A stretch of 64,000 nucleotides of DNA from Mariannaea sp. PMI_226 (Eukaryota > Ascomycota > Sordariomycetes > Hypocreales > Nectriaceae). Shown here in pieces: positions 32,666-45,635 of this stretch. Below the pieces are notes generated by a model. It made no database searches and was not told where the DNA came from. It saw only the letters and a list, made by a program, of their open reading frames with translations. The stretch spans positions 1,364,001 through 1,428,000 of the forward strand of contig JANFOG010000001.1 of assembly GCA_024336345.1 (NCBI GenBank), in the 5' to 3' direction. Every line of letters starts with the position of its first letter. The first letter of the stretch is position 1. The position numbers and the translations under genes are program-made.

Positions 32666-35227
32666 CTAGTACCGAGGACCTTGACCAGGATATTGGTTCC
32701 AGGATGGAGGTCCCTGGTTAGGTGGAGGCTGCCCATAGGGTTGCTGACCATATGGCGGCTGCCCGTATCCTGGCTGCCCCTGAGGAGGATACTGAGGAGC
32801 TCCGTATCCTGGACCTCCGTATTGTTGAGGAGGCGGGGGAGAAGAACCCCAATTGCCTGGCGGAGGAGCACTATATCCCTGTGGAGGAGCAGGGGGGCCA
32901 CCGTAGCCCCCATAGGAAGGCTGAGGAGGGGCGTTGTATTGATCTTGCGGAGGAGCCTGCTGATAATACTCATTTGCTGAGCCATGCGAGGGGTTTGTGC
33001 CATAGTTGTAAGAATGGCTGCCGCCCTGAGCAGGTGTTGTCGATAGGTAATCTTTCGAAGGATCGCCGTCCTTGCCCTCCATCGACCCGAGGTCACGGGT
33101 GCTAATCTGGGACCACAAACCACCCGCGGTCTTGCTGTGACCGCCAAAAGTGCCATGAGAGTGGCCACATCCATTACCAGGGCTGACGCTTCGCTGGCCG
33201 TCCTTACTATTGATTATGTGGTTTTTGTGATTCTTGACAGATTCAGAAGAAAGGATATGAGCAAGCGCATGACGCTGAGGGTGCTGGTCAGCCCACTGCT
33301 TGACCGTGTTGAACATGTTTCGATGTATTTCAAGGTGGTCGTTTCGAGCAGCGGGGTGATGGAATGCGCGAAGAACGTCATTCATGATCTCATCGACGGG
33401 GACTGACGTGTTCTCCCAAGCATAGAGGATACGCCTATGACCATGGTTAGCAAGGAGGGTTGAAATCAAGCCAAACGCGGACTTCAACTGGGTTAACTTA
33501 CGGGACGACGTATTGAAGGATGGTAGCGGCCACACGACCAGCACAGGAGTTAAGGACATTAGTAAAATGGTCTTTGGATAGCATGGAGTGTGTGGGATCA
33601 GAGCATCGAGGGTTCTCCCAAGGCTCAAGCTGGGATTTGGCACTGGCAGTGATGACACCCGATGATCCGTCCTTCAGCGTCTTAGAGACCTGGTTGATGA
33701 TAGGTCGGATGAAAGGGGCAAGGAGACCAAGGATGAAAGCCGTCAGGGTCTCGCTGATCTTCTCAAGAAGTTTCTCTAACCCTGGAACCTTGGCGATACC
33801 GCGACTGATAGCCTTGACAATCTTGTCTCGGAACTCGAGGATGGGATAAATCTGACCAGCCACCTTGACAGGGTCGAAGTTAGGACTCATGCCGGGTACG
33901 ACATTAGTGTTGTCACGGCTCATGTCACGGCTCATTACTTGATGATTCATTCGTTCCTGAGCATCTGACGCAGCCTTCAGATCCCTAGCTTGAGAAGCGA
34001 ACCCAGACCCGACGCCAGGCAGATTTCCAACCAGAGAGATGAAGTCGGTTGGGGCGGAGAGGCCGAACAAACCACGCGACGTGGAGCCGCTATTAGACGT
34101 GCCCCCTGCATTCTTCAAAGCAATGTCAACCTCATCGACCTCAGCTTGTGTGAAGTGATCGGTTGCTTCGCCGATGACAGAGTGAAGGAAATCCACAGCT
34201 CCAAATGTACCCGTGACGAGAGGAAAGACTCGCTTGCCATTAAGGTTGATTTCGGTGGCCGTTCCGCAATGAGCGAAGACGGAGTGGTAGCCGAGTTCTC
34301 GAAGTGCAAGCTCGCAGTAGTTGCTGTGGGCACTGAAATCTTCCATACAATGTAAAGCTTGTCCTAGGCACCTGAGGGCTTCACAAAGATCTTCCTCCTT
34401 GCCATGCTTGGCGCCACTGGTGTAAAGGCGACCGAAGTGGATTGACCGCGCAAAGCTGTAGCGAAGGTAGCCTGCACTGGTAGCCCATTGTCCCGTCTCG
34501 TTTGCAATATAATTCTTCATGCCTGTTCTGGGATCGACCTCAGTCTCGATTGGCTGGACAGGACCGCGCAGTCGGGGGTCAAATGTTCGGGCATCAAGAC
34601 CATCGCCGTAGCCGAGCGGGTTGTCGATATGCTCTTCGGGACGATAGACACCCAAACGTTCCTCAGTCACCTCAAATTCCTCAGTGGCATAGCCAAAAGC
34701 CATGAAGGACATAACCCAGACCTTGATCATGTTAGGTGAATGAGTCAATTCGAAGAGCAATGATGAAACGTACCAGAATGCGAATAGTAGCAGCATTGAC
34801 GCCCTTCAAACTTCCAATGTCCACGGCTTGAGAGTAGTCACGCAGCCAATTGCCAAAGTAAGTACGCTTGATAAGCATAGAAGTCCATTTTTTGCCGTGA
34901 AGAAAGGCGATGGTCTCGAGGATGTCTTCAATGTCTGTAGAGGTAAGTTGGTGAGTAAGATATATATTAATGAGAAAATAAAGCAAAAAAATGGTTACAA
35001 ACCTCCATGACGCCAATTGTGACCCTCAACCTGAAGCGCGTGAAGTGTCAGCATCAGAACGGAGAAGACAGAAAAGAAACATATCGGTTCTTTCATGGGG
35101 AGCTACGAACCTGTGCGATCGAGGGAATATTACCAGCTCCGAAAGCTGAAGCCTTGCCAGGGAGCAGGATGAGGCAGACGGCGAAGAGCAGCAGCCAAGA
35201 GCCCCGCGGCATCGAGAATGACGGCAT
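32666..35227 (-). CDS. het-C: HET-C-like heterokaryon incompatibility protein
   Basis: Exons on the minus strand are 35227-35111, 35030-35003 (28 nt), 34934-34774, 34721-33502 and 33434-32666, joining in phase to 764 residues. A signal peptide (SWLLLFAVCLILLPGKASA, about 10-28) precedes FGAGNIPSIAQVEGHNWRHG, the hallmark start of mature HET-C. The conserved domain contains KRTYFGNWLRDYSQAVD, FMAFGYATEEFEVT, HCMEDFSAHSNYCELAL and a His/Asp-rich pattern (HSVFAHCG) suggestive of a metal site. The C-terminal 120 or so residues are Gly/Pro/Gln/Tyr-rich repeats (PYGQQPYGQPPP). In Neurospora, different het-c alleles trigger hyphal fusion death through a short variable segment. The corresponding segment here is probably around NAGGTSNSGSTSRGLFG (inference). 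The gene is common in filamentous ascomycetes even without an allorecognition role. The tail identifies the family well. Confidence 0.93.
35003..35030 (-). other. 28-nt microexon of het-C
   Basis: Encodes VEGHNWRHG plus one base between two GT-AG introns. The residues are part of the conserved HET-C N terminus and the phases match on both sides, so the exon is real despite its length. Confidence 0.88.
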
Positions 35228-37763
35228 GACGCAGCTATCGAGGATGCAGCACGGACAATGAAAGAAGCGGGCGGGGTTGTTTAAGTGGTGATTCGGTGAT
35301 TTTGGTTCCGTACCGGGAGTTGCCCACGAGGGAAAAGAACAAGAACGCGATTCGGAGGGGGGAGAAATGGGCTTAATGGACTAGATATGAGACAAGTGAA
35401 GTAAAGGATGGGAAAAAATGAAGAAGGTAAAAAAAAAAATTGGTTGGGAGAAGTTGCTTCCTCCTCGCCAGATGTGACAAGCTGAAGATTTTCTAGGTAA
35501 GGCAGTTGAGCCTGGCTACTTTTGGGTCCTCTGATGACGGGACAGCTGTGGCTTGACTGCACCTAATCATGCGAAGGTCGGTACCTGAGGTGCAAAGGTG
35601 GTATGGAAGGGGCTCGGGTACATTTTTTTTTCGCATTAGTTACATAATAGGTAAGGAACCATGTACGAATGGTTCGGCTTGCTGTCAGCTCAATGATGCT
35701 GAGCCTTGTATGGAGCCGACATGTGAAGTCCTGTATTAGCCCAGTCCGACGAATGGCTGTCAGGCCTCCGATGCTCTCAGCTGAAAACCTGCCTGAGCCA
35801 GGGCCCTGGATAGACCCACGAGGGCGGCAACGGGTTTACATATTACTGCTGGCAACTGAGATAGAGTACGTTGGCCACTCAGCCACTGTGGCGCTAACGC
35901 GTCGACTAGGTGCTATGTAGTATCAAGGTAAGGAAAGGAAGGATATGGTACCTAAGTGAAGGCAGCTTGGATTGTCAACAAACTAGCACTTTGAAGTCTG
36001 AAATGCGCAGCTCACTCTACTTCATTCGCACCGCATCGCCGGCAATTAGCATCCAATGCCTTGGTGAATTGGGGAATGCGAGTACATATAACTGTTTCGC
36101 TACACAGATTGTGAAAATTTAAAGATGATGCAGTCCGAGTCTCAAGGTTGGCCACATCACTTGCGAGACTCTGATGGTATGCGCGTAATCATCCAAATAT
36201 GCCAGGTACAGTTTTGTCCCGACTTGATTAGTGGCTCTTGTTGGTCAGTTTGAGGGCGGCGTGCTGTTATGATCTGTTGCGATACTTGGACGCAGCTGCA
36301 TCGTTACTTTTTACTATGTAGATCTGGAGGCCGCCAGTTGTACGTTCCAGGAACACGGGAACATTGTGGATAGAACCCAAGGCTCGCCACTCAAATAGGT
36401 ATGTAGCAGCTCCCAGAATGGCTAGCCAACAGCCAGACACAATAAATCCTGGGCGGATTTAGCAAAAGTGTAAACTCATCTGTGCCTGGATCTCGATGTT
36501 GTCAAGCCACCCGATTTTGATGGCTTAGAAAAAAATGTGGGCGAAGCCAAACGAGGTACGTACTGTGCACATTGAAATCGAAGTTGGACGAAAATCTAGC
36601 AAAGTGGGCTGATCGGCTTCCTCGAGATCCGAATGGAAGCATGAAATGCCCTGAGCTGTATTTACTGGATGCAGCAATAACAAAATGACATCTGTCTCTT
36701 CTAGTACATCTGGTAGTGTGCTGCTACTTTTGGACAAGCAACTCAACTAGGGCCGTTCCCATTTTTTATGCTGATCCGACACCTCCGAGGCCCCCGAGAC
36801 GGCGCACGTTCCCATGTTTCCAATCCCAGGCAGTGTAACGGGTTCTTACTTTCTCCAATGGTGCCATTTCCTTGGTCCCTCTCCGTCCATGCTGGTCTGT
36901 CTCAAATGGTGATTGCACAAGCCCCTGATCTTATTTGATGACTTGGATTGGGAACCTGCTGCGGAGCGGAGAAGATACGAAGTACTATGTAGTCATACAC
37001 AGTAATTACTATGTAGTTGACGCCCATCATTAGTACCATGCCATTGACATGCTCAATGGCTCAGGCAGGGCAATTCAGTTCAACAGTTTTCCTTGTAGAG
37101 TATTCAGGTTCAGATTTATATTGTACCAAATATTGCTATATTTGTAGTCTATGCACCTAGTTTCTCTCCATTGACGAAGTACCGAGGTCGATATTTACAC
37201 AGGGTTGTATGAAGCGAAACCCAAGTTCCAACATCATCATGCTAGGACGGGGATTGAAATACGAGCAAGAAAAAAGGTCCTAGGAATAAGAAGATGCTTA
37301 CAAGTAATTGTCCGTCTCTCATTGGAGATATCTCATCTTTCTTCCGGCAAATTCCAGAGCTGCCGTCGGTGTGGCCTGTTATACAGTCATTGTAGCGCCA
37401 CTTTGGTTGCTAACACAGATGGGGAAGATGGATGATGGATCCTCATTAAAAAAAAAAATCCCCTCGGACCCCTGCTCTAGCTTTCTTGGCCTCCTCACGT
37501 ACCCCATCGCTTCTCCTCCGTAATGCCTGTATAACTTCTCTCAGGGCTGGCGCTTAGATCCTTTTCTTTTCCTTCACATCAGTCGCTGAGTTTTCGACAT
37601 TTTCTTTTCCCTTCTTCATCCAACGTGTTGTCTTTACGGTGCTTCTTGTTACTTGACGTGTCAACTTGGGGTCGAAAGTCGCGTCTTATCCCCTAGTCGC
37701 TAGCAATCACATTCCCGACCGCATCGACTACTCGATAACTACTCCCCACCGCCATCTTCAGCC
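35228..37763. other. 2.5-kb intergenic region between divergent het-C and FA hydroxylase genes
   Basis: No gene supported; the small frames lack coding character. The last 250 bases are CT-rich leader sequence of the hydroxylase gene. Confidence 0.5.
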
Positions 37764-38937
37764 ATGCCTGCTCGAACGCTACCTACCTTCACTCGTGCTG
37801 AGGTCGAGTCGCACAATTCCCAGAAGTCTTGCTACGTGACTATTGGAAACAAGGTCTATGATGTGACCGACTTCGCTGCGGACCACCCCGGTGGCTCCGA
37901 CCTTGTCTACGATTACGCTGGCAAGGACATTGAAGCAGTGCTGAAGGATCCTCTTTCCCATACTCACTCCGAAGCCGCATACGACATCCTTGATGACTCT
38001 GTAGTCGGCTTTGTCGTCTCTGAGAAGATTGCAAATGGAAATGGTCATGTCAACGGAGCCACCAAGGAGGAGCCCTTCGTCCACCCTCGAACCGGCATGT
38101 CTTGTGAAGAAGACTTGTCCGTTGATACCGACTATACTGCCGATTACAAAAAACACAAGTTCCTTGATCTCAGTCGCCCTCTCTTCCCGCAGATCTGGTT
38201 CGGTGGTTTCTCCAAGGAATTCTACTTGGACCAAGTCCATCGTCCTCGACACTACAAGGGTGGACAATCTGCCCCTCTTTTCGGAAACTTCCTGGAGCCC
38301 CTCTCCAAAACGCCGTGGTGGTTGATTCCTATCTGTTGGCTTCCTTGGGTCGTATATGGTACATACCTGGCTTCCGAAGGCTTCACCAGCCAGCTTTACA
38401 CTGCAGGGTATTTCTGTTTCGGCATCTTTTTCTGGTCCATCATTGAATACGTCATGCACCGATTTCTCTTCCATCTCGACTAGTACGTATTTATCTGGGT
38501 TTCCTTTTCTGTTTACATGTTTGTTGACTGACCTCCCCCTTAGTTATCTCCCTGATAATCGGGTTGGTATTACCCTGCACTTCTTGCTCCATGGCATTCA
38601 CCACTACTTGCCAATGGATAAGTACCGACTGGTTATGCCCCCAACTCTCTTCGTTGCCCTGGCGATTCCCTTCTGGCACTTCGCTCATACGGTGCTGTAT
38701 TACAGCTGGCATGCTGCGACCGCCGCCTACTGCGGTGGTCTCCTTGGCTACGTCGGCTATGATCTCACCCACTACTTTCTTCACCACCAAAACCTTCCCC
38801 TCTGGTATAAGGAGCTCAAGAAGTACCATCTTGCTCATCACTTCCTCGATTATGAGCTTGGCTTTGGTGTTACCAGCAAGTTCTGGGACACCCTGTGCGG
38901 TACTGAGCTGAAGTATGGTGTCAAGAAGACAAATTAA
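37764..38937 (+). CDS. SCS7: Ceramide fatty acid 2-hydroxylase (Scs7/FAH1 type)
   Basis: Exons 37764-38482 and 38544-38937 (61-nt intron) give 370 residues. An N-terminal cytochrome b5 domain (about 8-85) carries the heme motif HPGG and the second axial His region (SHTHSEAA). The fatty-acid hydroxylase domain (about 150-370) has four membrane segments and the His clusters that bind two iron atoms: HRFLFH (split by the intron just after), HGIHHY, HYFLHH and HLAHH. The enzyme adds the C2 hydroxyl to very-long-chain fatty acids of ceramides in the ER; b5 supplies electrons. Length and order match yeast Scs7 (384 residues). The start at 37764 follows a CT-rich leader and gives the usual short N terminus before the b5 domain. 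Confidence 0.96.
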
Positions 38938-39555
38938 ATCGTCCAAAAAGTGACGCGATTCAATTCATTATAATACTCAATCTATCTCCCTGAGAGCATG
39001 GTATATTTTTTAGTATCATTGTTATTCTTATTATTTATTAACTTGCTCGGCATTGATAGGAGTTGGAGGCACCGAACTAGGTAGTCATGATTTAGGATGG
39101 TAACGAGCTTTAGCCTAGCGCGGAGCATTTACGACCAACAATAATTGCTGCAGTTTTTAATGCTCTAAGTTTGTAGCATGGTAATGGATTTGGAAAGATC
39201 TCATAATAATCACTATCATTTTCCTTCGATGGCCTTGACTCTCGTTATGAACTCCCATGTGAAATCAATACCGAATAAACCAACGTCGGCGAGTCGGTAC
39301 TTAGGCTAGTATCTTATGAAGCCAGCGAATGATGGGTAAATAAATATTGTGGCGCATCACGTGAGGTTTGCTGTGGCTCAGCCTAAAACTTTGTTTCGTC
39401 AGGCATCATTCTTCCAACCTCAACACATTTAACGTGGATTCTCTCAACGTTGCTCGAAAAGACGCAGTGAAACAACACAGCTTGACCAATACGGAAGCCC
39501 GATTAGGTGATTCCATTTCCAAGGATCCCCGAACTTACAAAGCGGCGTAGACACC
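38938..39555. other. Intergenic region before the splicing factor gene
   Basis: AT-rich 3' region of the hydroxylase gene, then the promoter of the splicing factor gene with a TCACGTGA palindrome. No gene seen. Confidence 0.5.
39357..39364. promoter_or_regulatory. TCACGTGA palindrome (E-box type)
   Basis: An eight-base palindrome about 195 bases upstream of the splicing factor ATG. It matches the core bound by bHLH factors such as Cbf1. Function is not shown. Confidence 0.4.
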
Positions 39556-41435
39556 ATGAGCACCTTGGACGTCGAAGCACTCCTTGACGCCACGGCAAAG
39601 GATACTGAGCAGAAGGTCAAGAGTCCGACTGAGAACCACTCCAAAGATGAGAGGTCCGATCGACGCGATAGGGATCGTGAGCGTGAACGAGAACGCGGGC
39701 GTGATAGCAGCCGACATCGAGACCGTGATGACCACCGACGACGTGATCGCCGAGAAAATAGCCAAACCCGAAGCCGGAAAGCCACACCGGACCTAGGAAC
39801 TCCTCGGAGCGACGCTGGCAGCCACAAGAGTAGGAGAAGAAGCCGAAGCCGCGACGACGACCGCCGCCACTCACGCCGAAATAGAGATGGTGACCACTAC
39901 AGGGGCGGACGTCGTTCCAGATCTCGGTCACGTTCGCCTTATCGACACTATCGTCCACGCGACGACCGTGACCATCGTGATCGACGTGATCGTGACCGCC
40001 GTCCACGCGATTATGGTCGCGCTCGCGATGATGATCGCCGAGACTCCAAGCGTGAGGCCACCCCCCAGCTTACTGAAGACGAACGGGATCGTCGCACTGT
40101 ATTTGTTCAACAGCTCGCCGCTCGCCTGCGAACCCGTGAGTTGAAGGAGTTTTTCGAGAAGGTTGGCCCCGTCAACGAAGCTCAGATTGTGAAGGACCGT
40201 ATTAGCCAGAGGTCCAAGGGGTATGTGTGATCGTATTCGCTGGTGATTTCTGTTATCGTCGCTAACAAAAGTGATAGGGTTGGTTATGTCGAGTTCAAGA
40301 ATGAAGAATCCGTTACCCAGGCCCTTCAACTCACCGGACAGAAACTCTTAGGTATTCCTGTCATTGTTCAAGTGACAGAAGCCGAGAAAAACCGGCAAGC
40401 CCGCAATCCCGACGCTGGGGCACACCCCAACTCAATTCCCTTCCATCGCCTATACGTTGGTAACATTCACTTCAACGTGACCGAGCAAGATCTCCAGGCC
40501 GTCTTTGAGCCTTTCGGTGAGCTTGAGTTTGTCCAACTTCAAAAAGATGACAACGGCAGAAGTCGTGGATACGGTTTTGTTCAGTACGTTTTTTCTTTTC
40601 TTTTTTTCCTACAGCCCTCCTCATGTTAACAACGACTAACCTCTATTCTAGATTCCGTGATGCAACCCAGGCACGAGAGGCGTTGGAAAAGATGAATGGC
40701 TTTGATCTAGCCGGCCGTCCTATTCGCGTCGGTCTCGGAAACGATAAGTTCACCCCTGAGAGCACTGCCAACCTGTTGCAGAGATTTTCTGGCCAGAATT
40801 CGCAATTCCAAGGATCCGCTTTCTCCGGTGCCGGTGGACGTGGCCCCCAGGCTTCTGCCTTCGATCGAGCCGGAGGCCGAGAGAGCGAGAAATCGGGCGG
40901 TGCCAGCGCCCTTGACGACACGGATGTCGCCGGCGTCAACTTTAACAACTACAGCCGCGATGCGTTGATGAGAAAGCTTGCCAGGACTGACGAAAAGACC
41001 AACGGCAATGATGAGCGACAGGTCCTGAAGCCCAAGACAGAGACAAAACCACTTCCCGTGAATGTGAACATGGCGAGTCGGTGTGTTGTCCTCCATAATA
41101 TGTTTGATCCCGAAGAGTAAGTCATAGTAGTACAGCCTCATGCTATTGAAAAACAAGTGACTGACAAGGATCCTAGGGAAGAAGGTGATGATTGGGTTAA
41201 AGAACTAGAGGATGACGTTAGACAGGAGGCTGGGTCCAAATACGGCCATGTCGTTCACATCTCAGTTGACCCAAACTCTAAGGGAGACATCTATCTCAAG
41301 TTTGACAAAGTCCAGGGCGGCGAAAATGCCATCAAGGGCCTCAACGGCCGATATTTTGGAGGACGAATGATTGACGCGGCGCCTGTTGTAGATGCCGTCT
41401 ACAGCAGTTTGTTCTCTCGCACTCGGGCAATCTAA
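39556..41435 (+). CDS. RBM39/Rsd1-type RS-domain splicing factor
   Basis: Exons 39556-40220, 40278-40583, 40652-41116 and 41177-41435 join in phase to 564 residues. The N-terminal 170 residues are an Arg/Ser/Asp-rich RS-like domain ([28 protein letters not shown]). RRM1 (about 180-258) starts at RTVFVQQLA and RRM2 (about 278-355) at HRLYVGNI, with RNP1 RGYGFVQF. A linker holds the LARTDEK segment, and the C terminus (about 466-560) is a UHM-type third RRM ([14 protein letters not shown]...VVHISVD...[11 protein letters not shown]) that in RBM39 and U2AF65 binds ULM peptides of other splicing factors. The order RS-RRM-RRM-UHM is diagnostic. It acts in the nucleus in 3' splice-site recognition. 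Three introns of 57-68 nt. Confidence 0.94.
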
Positions 41436-43311
41436 AGCTAATATTGGCTTATCAATACTGCTATTTAGGACATGATGCAGGTTAGCAGAGACCGTCCTAA
41501 ACTTGCTGGCTGAATGTTGCCTGACTAAGACAACTGGTTGCTCAATAGGCATGAAGCCTTTACTTCCCCAAGAGAACATTCATGCTCTCATGACGATTCA
41601 AACGCCGACCACGGTTTGCCTCAATCCTCGACACCACCCCGGACACGGTTGGGATGCAAATCCCGCTTCACTTTTTTTTTTTTAGATTCTTTTCAACTTT
41701 AACACTCGGTGTTATAGGTTTCCTCCCCCAGTACTCTCGAAGCTACGTCACGTTTCCCCCCCTGGATTGTACCAGTGGTCGTCACACTCTCAGGTTCAGC
41801 ACTCCCTTGGTGCATCTCCCCCTTGCTGATATCTGTACCATAGGATGGCACTCCCTTTGCGATAAGCAGAGGCACCTACCCCAGAACATTGATATATTCA
41901 TCTATCTAGATAGCAGATGCTTTGACACCCCCGAAAAATAGATTGTATTTGAATGTACTGCTGTTCTGCCTTTATGTCGTGATACTATTAGGTTCGAGGT
42001 CGTTAACCATGCATTGTTCTGTTGTAGAACATCTTCTTTGTCAGATATTGCTTTTCGGTTTGACGGCCGCTTGAATCCACGGGCAGTCATGTGGCAAGGC
42101 CCGGCCATGCTAGCCTGGCCTCATTGAGATGAAAGCCTAGTCTACAAAACCAAACACTCAGTCGGACGCAGAATGAGTGACTGAGAGCTGTTTTCTGTCG
42201 GCAACCTTGCAGCTCAACACGGCTCCGCGTTCGTCGGAATACTTTGGCATAACATATCATGTTGGGCTGGCCAAATGGAACAAGTGATGAAGCAAGAGTC
42301 TACATCTTCACGTCTAGTGACAGCTGTAGATTTTTCTCCTGTGTATCTATTTTTCCATTTGATTTGTTACCCAGAACAAAAAGCACAGATTCTTTTTAAG
42401 ATACCTTGGTAGGTCTAGATATAAGGCGAATAAGTTGTTTGTTGCTCTCGCATGCTTCTCACGTTGGTTGATTAGGTTGATATATATCACCAAGCTTGTT
42501 TTTACTACAACATTTGGTCTGGTACGGCTTGATCTACGCTTTGAGAAACATGGTGATGAACTTGGTACTCGTGTAAACACAGTTCCTATATTTGTTAGTG
42601 TTGTTTTTTCTTGAAATCGCCAGCTGCCGCGTGTTCAATGGTCAAGTCCCTTGGCCGCATGAAGTATCAACAAGAAATGTCGCAAGTGAGCAGACCGCAT
42701 ACTTATCAAAGAATGGTTTTTGTTTTAGGCTTTTGGCACCCTGCTGAGAATCCCCTTCTCATAGCTCTGTCATCCCGTCATACTTCTCTCCTCGTCATCG
42801 TCGACCTTGTAATCCTTCTCAAACGCCAACACGCGACCTGAGGTGGCTGCGTTTGCTCTCTCTACCCAAACCTCCCTTTCGCGTTATTAAGCATTTCTCT
42901 TCTCTCACTGGAGAGCGACGAGTTTGCGCCTCACAGTACTCCTTCGTTGGCTTTTTTTAACAGCTGTCCCTCATTTCTCGCCTTTTTGTTTTGATTTTTT
43001 TCATCTCTTCCTTGCCCGTTCTCCTCGCACAACCCACCTTTCGTTTACATACCCTTTCCCCTTACTCTTACAAAAAAACAACATTTCTTCGCCTCTCAAA
43101 CCACAGCACGAGTTTTTCTTGCTGTTATCTGCCCATTGTTTTCGTACAAGCAACTCCTGCCACAAGGCGTTCTTCTTATCCTTGGTCAAGAATGCGAGGC
43201 AGCTCACTCACAATATCTTGACTGAACGGCTCTGGAGATCGCCTCCTGGTCTCACACAACTGCGAAATAGAGAAAGACAGAGAGGATAAAAAAAGTCTTC
43301 TGGTAGACGAG
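41436..43311. other. 1.9-kb intergenic region, CT-rich leader at its end
   Basis: No gene supported. From about 42840 to 43090 the plus strand is strongly CT-rich (CTTTTT, CTCTTCC runs), typical of a fungal promoter and leader for the next gene. Confidence 0.5.
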
Positions 43312-45635
43312 ATGTTATCCATCAACTTCTCGACCCCTCTTGCAGGGACTGCTCGATCCGAACGGATCAAACAGATGACCAACACGCACGTAAGTTCTAT
43401 CCTCTTTCTTCCATCATCCCTTCTTCGCCCTTCTTCCATCATCCAAACACTCAAGTGTGTATCGCTGAGATGTTCACTAATGATGAAAATCAAACAGCCC
43501 GCCTTCGAAAAAGCTCGGTCCTCGCAGGAGATTCTCGTCAAGATCCAAACATCACTTCGCCGCATGCCCGGCGTCTCTGCCAAGGAGTCCAGCGAGATCA
43601 TCTCGCAGCTGCAAGAGGTGGGCCAGGTCATCAGCCAAGAGACGAGCCAGCTCGTCGATGCCCTGATGAACCTGCAGCTGGACCAAGAGGACACGGATAA
43701 GGCTATTGCACGCATGAGCCTAGATGCCAACCTGGCGAAAGCTGAAGCTGATAATCACATCCAAAACTTGAACACCATCAAGCTTGAGCTCAAGGATGAG
43801 AAGAAAAAGCACAAGATTGCCGAGGCCGAGGTCTCCAAGGTCATGGAGGATCTCCAGAAGTTGACTCAGGAGTTCAAGAAGTACAAAGAAGAAAACCGTC
43901 TGGAGGGCGACAAGTCGTCCGCCCCTGAGGATATGATCAAGGTGAGTGACGTCTCAGACATTCCAAAATACTGGCGAAAAGAGTAAAGGATGAAATACTG
44001 ACAAAGCCTTCTGCAGAAGCTCGAGGCCACTATCGAACATCTTGAAGGCCAGGTCAACAATCGTCGCTCTCTCTGGGTCATGAAGCACTCCAGCCCTGAC
44101 TCGGTTGCTCGCGCAATCGAGACTATTGCTGAATCTTGCGAGGACAAGGACGCTGTACATAAGTCCATCATGTCGCTTCGACCGGAGGGCCGCAGCCATT
44201 CTGAGTCCCAGCCTCCTCAGGACAAGAACAAGAATTTGTCCCACGTCTTCTCCGACCTGGCACTCCAGCCTGCGCGTCCCACCACGGGCTTCCAAGCCAA
44301 CCGCACTGGGGCCTTTGCTCCCCCTCGCTTTGGCCTTCTTACTTCGGGTCCGACTCGCCCCAACTCCGTCCTGCCTGATCGACGACCTTCTTCCGTCTTT
44401 GGTCCGCCAACTACTGGCCCATCACGCTTTGGCTTTGGGCCTCCTTCTGGTAATGGCAATGCTCAGGCCATGGGTCCCTTCGGACGGGCACCATCTCGTC
44501 GGGGCTTTCACAGCGGCAGCTACAGGCCCAACATGCCCGAGCTCTATCACCAGAACTTGAATATGGCTGACAAGGGCTTCCGACCTGAGAGCGCTCTTGG
44601 CCACCGCCAGAAGTTTTATCCCACTACCCCATCCGCCACCGGCCGTAACAAATACAGCCGCTTTCGCGATCCCATCTCCCCCGAGTATGGTGGTGTGCCT
44701 TCTCAGGCCCTGACCACGCGCAACACTTGCCCCGGTCCCCTCATCCACCTCACTGAGATGACCATCAATGCCTGGACTGAGCAGATTATGGAGCTCTATG
44801 CCACAATTCGCACCTACGTTGACCACAGCGCCAACGAGCCAGACTTTAACAGTCCCACCGATCTGATGAAGACTCGCCTTTGGCCTGTAATCCTTGGAAC
44901 TTACTACCCTCTGTCTGAGCCGGAGGCTCTCTCATATCTTGAGTATCACCTCAAGGATGAGAGTGCCAAGTCGTGTCTCGTCACTAGAATTATCATTGAC
45001 TTCATCGTCAACCGTGTTTGGGTTCCTCGCGCCTGGTGTGGTGCTCATCCCGATGCTACTCGTAGCCTCGAGGCTTTGGAGATGGACTTGGAGCGGACCC
45101 AAGGTAAGGCGATTTTCTCCCTCAATAGCACACTCTGTGATCTCCGTCTTCATTCCTATACTCACATTGTCACCCTGTAGGCCAGCCTTCTAGTCAGCGC
45201 CAGCCCCTTCTTGATCGTCAAGCTGCCATCGTCGACTCTGTCCTCAAGCTCGACAACTACGGCGAGTTCAGCAAGGAGCGCATCGACGAGATTGCCGACA
45301 TGCTGGTTCAGATGACCCGCCCCCTGATGAACCGTGATGCCCAGCCCGCCATAGCCTACCGCGACCTCGAGGCCGTAGCTAACACGGCATGGGCCTTATC
45401 CTCGCGCATCCTCACCAGCCGTCTGACTTTCGACTTTCGCTTCCCCGAGGTCGGCAGCCGATTCTCGTGCCAGTCCATGGTCCCTATCTGGCCGGGTGTC
45501 GACCCCATGGAGTTGCAGGCTAGGCACTGGCGTATTGCTCTTGTTACGACCCCGGTCATTACCTGTCGCAACGACACAGGGACCAACATCTCCGCTCATT
45601 CGGTAACGCTGGCCGATGTCGTGTGCATGCAGTAA
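43312..45635 (+). CDS. Unrecognised coiled-coil protein with conserved-looking C-terminal domain
   Basis: Exons 43312-43389, 43498-43941, 44017-45103 and 45181-45635 join in phase to 687 residues. I do not recognise the family. Residues about 25-200 are strongly helical and coiled coil (KIQTSLRRMP, LNTIKLELKDEKKKHKIAEAE, VMEDLQKLTQEFKKYKEENR). About 245-390 is a Pro/Ser/Gly/Arg-rich disordered linker (SVLPDRRPSSVFGPPTTGP). The rest is a compact, Trp- and Leu-rich domain beginning near GPLIHLTEMTINAWTEQIME, with WPVILGTYYPLSEPEALSYL, IIIDFIVNRVWVPRAWCG and LEAVANTAWALSSRI. There is no signal peptide or membrane helix. The four introns' phases and the good codon bias support a real gene. It is likely a structural or scaffold protein, from its coiled coil only; function unknown. 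Confidence 0.82.
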
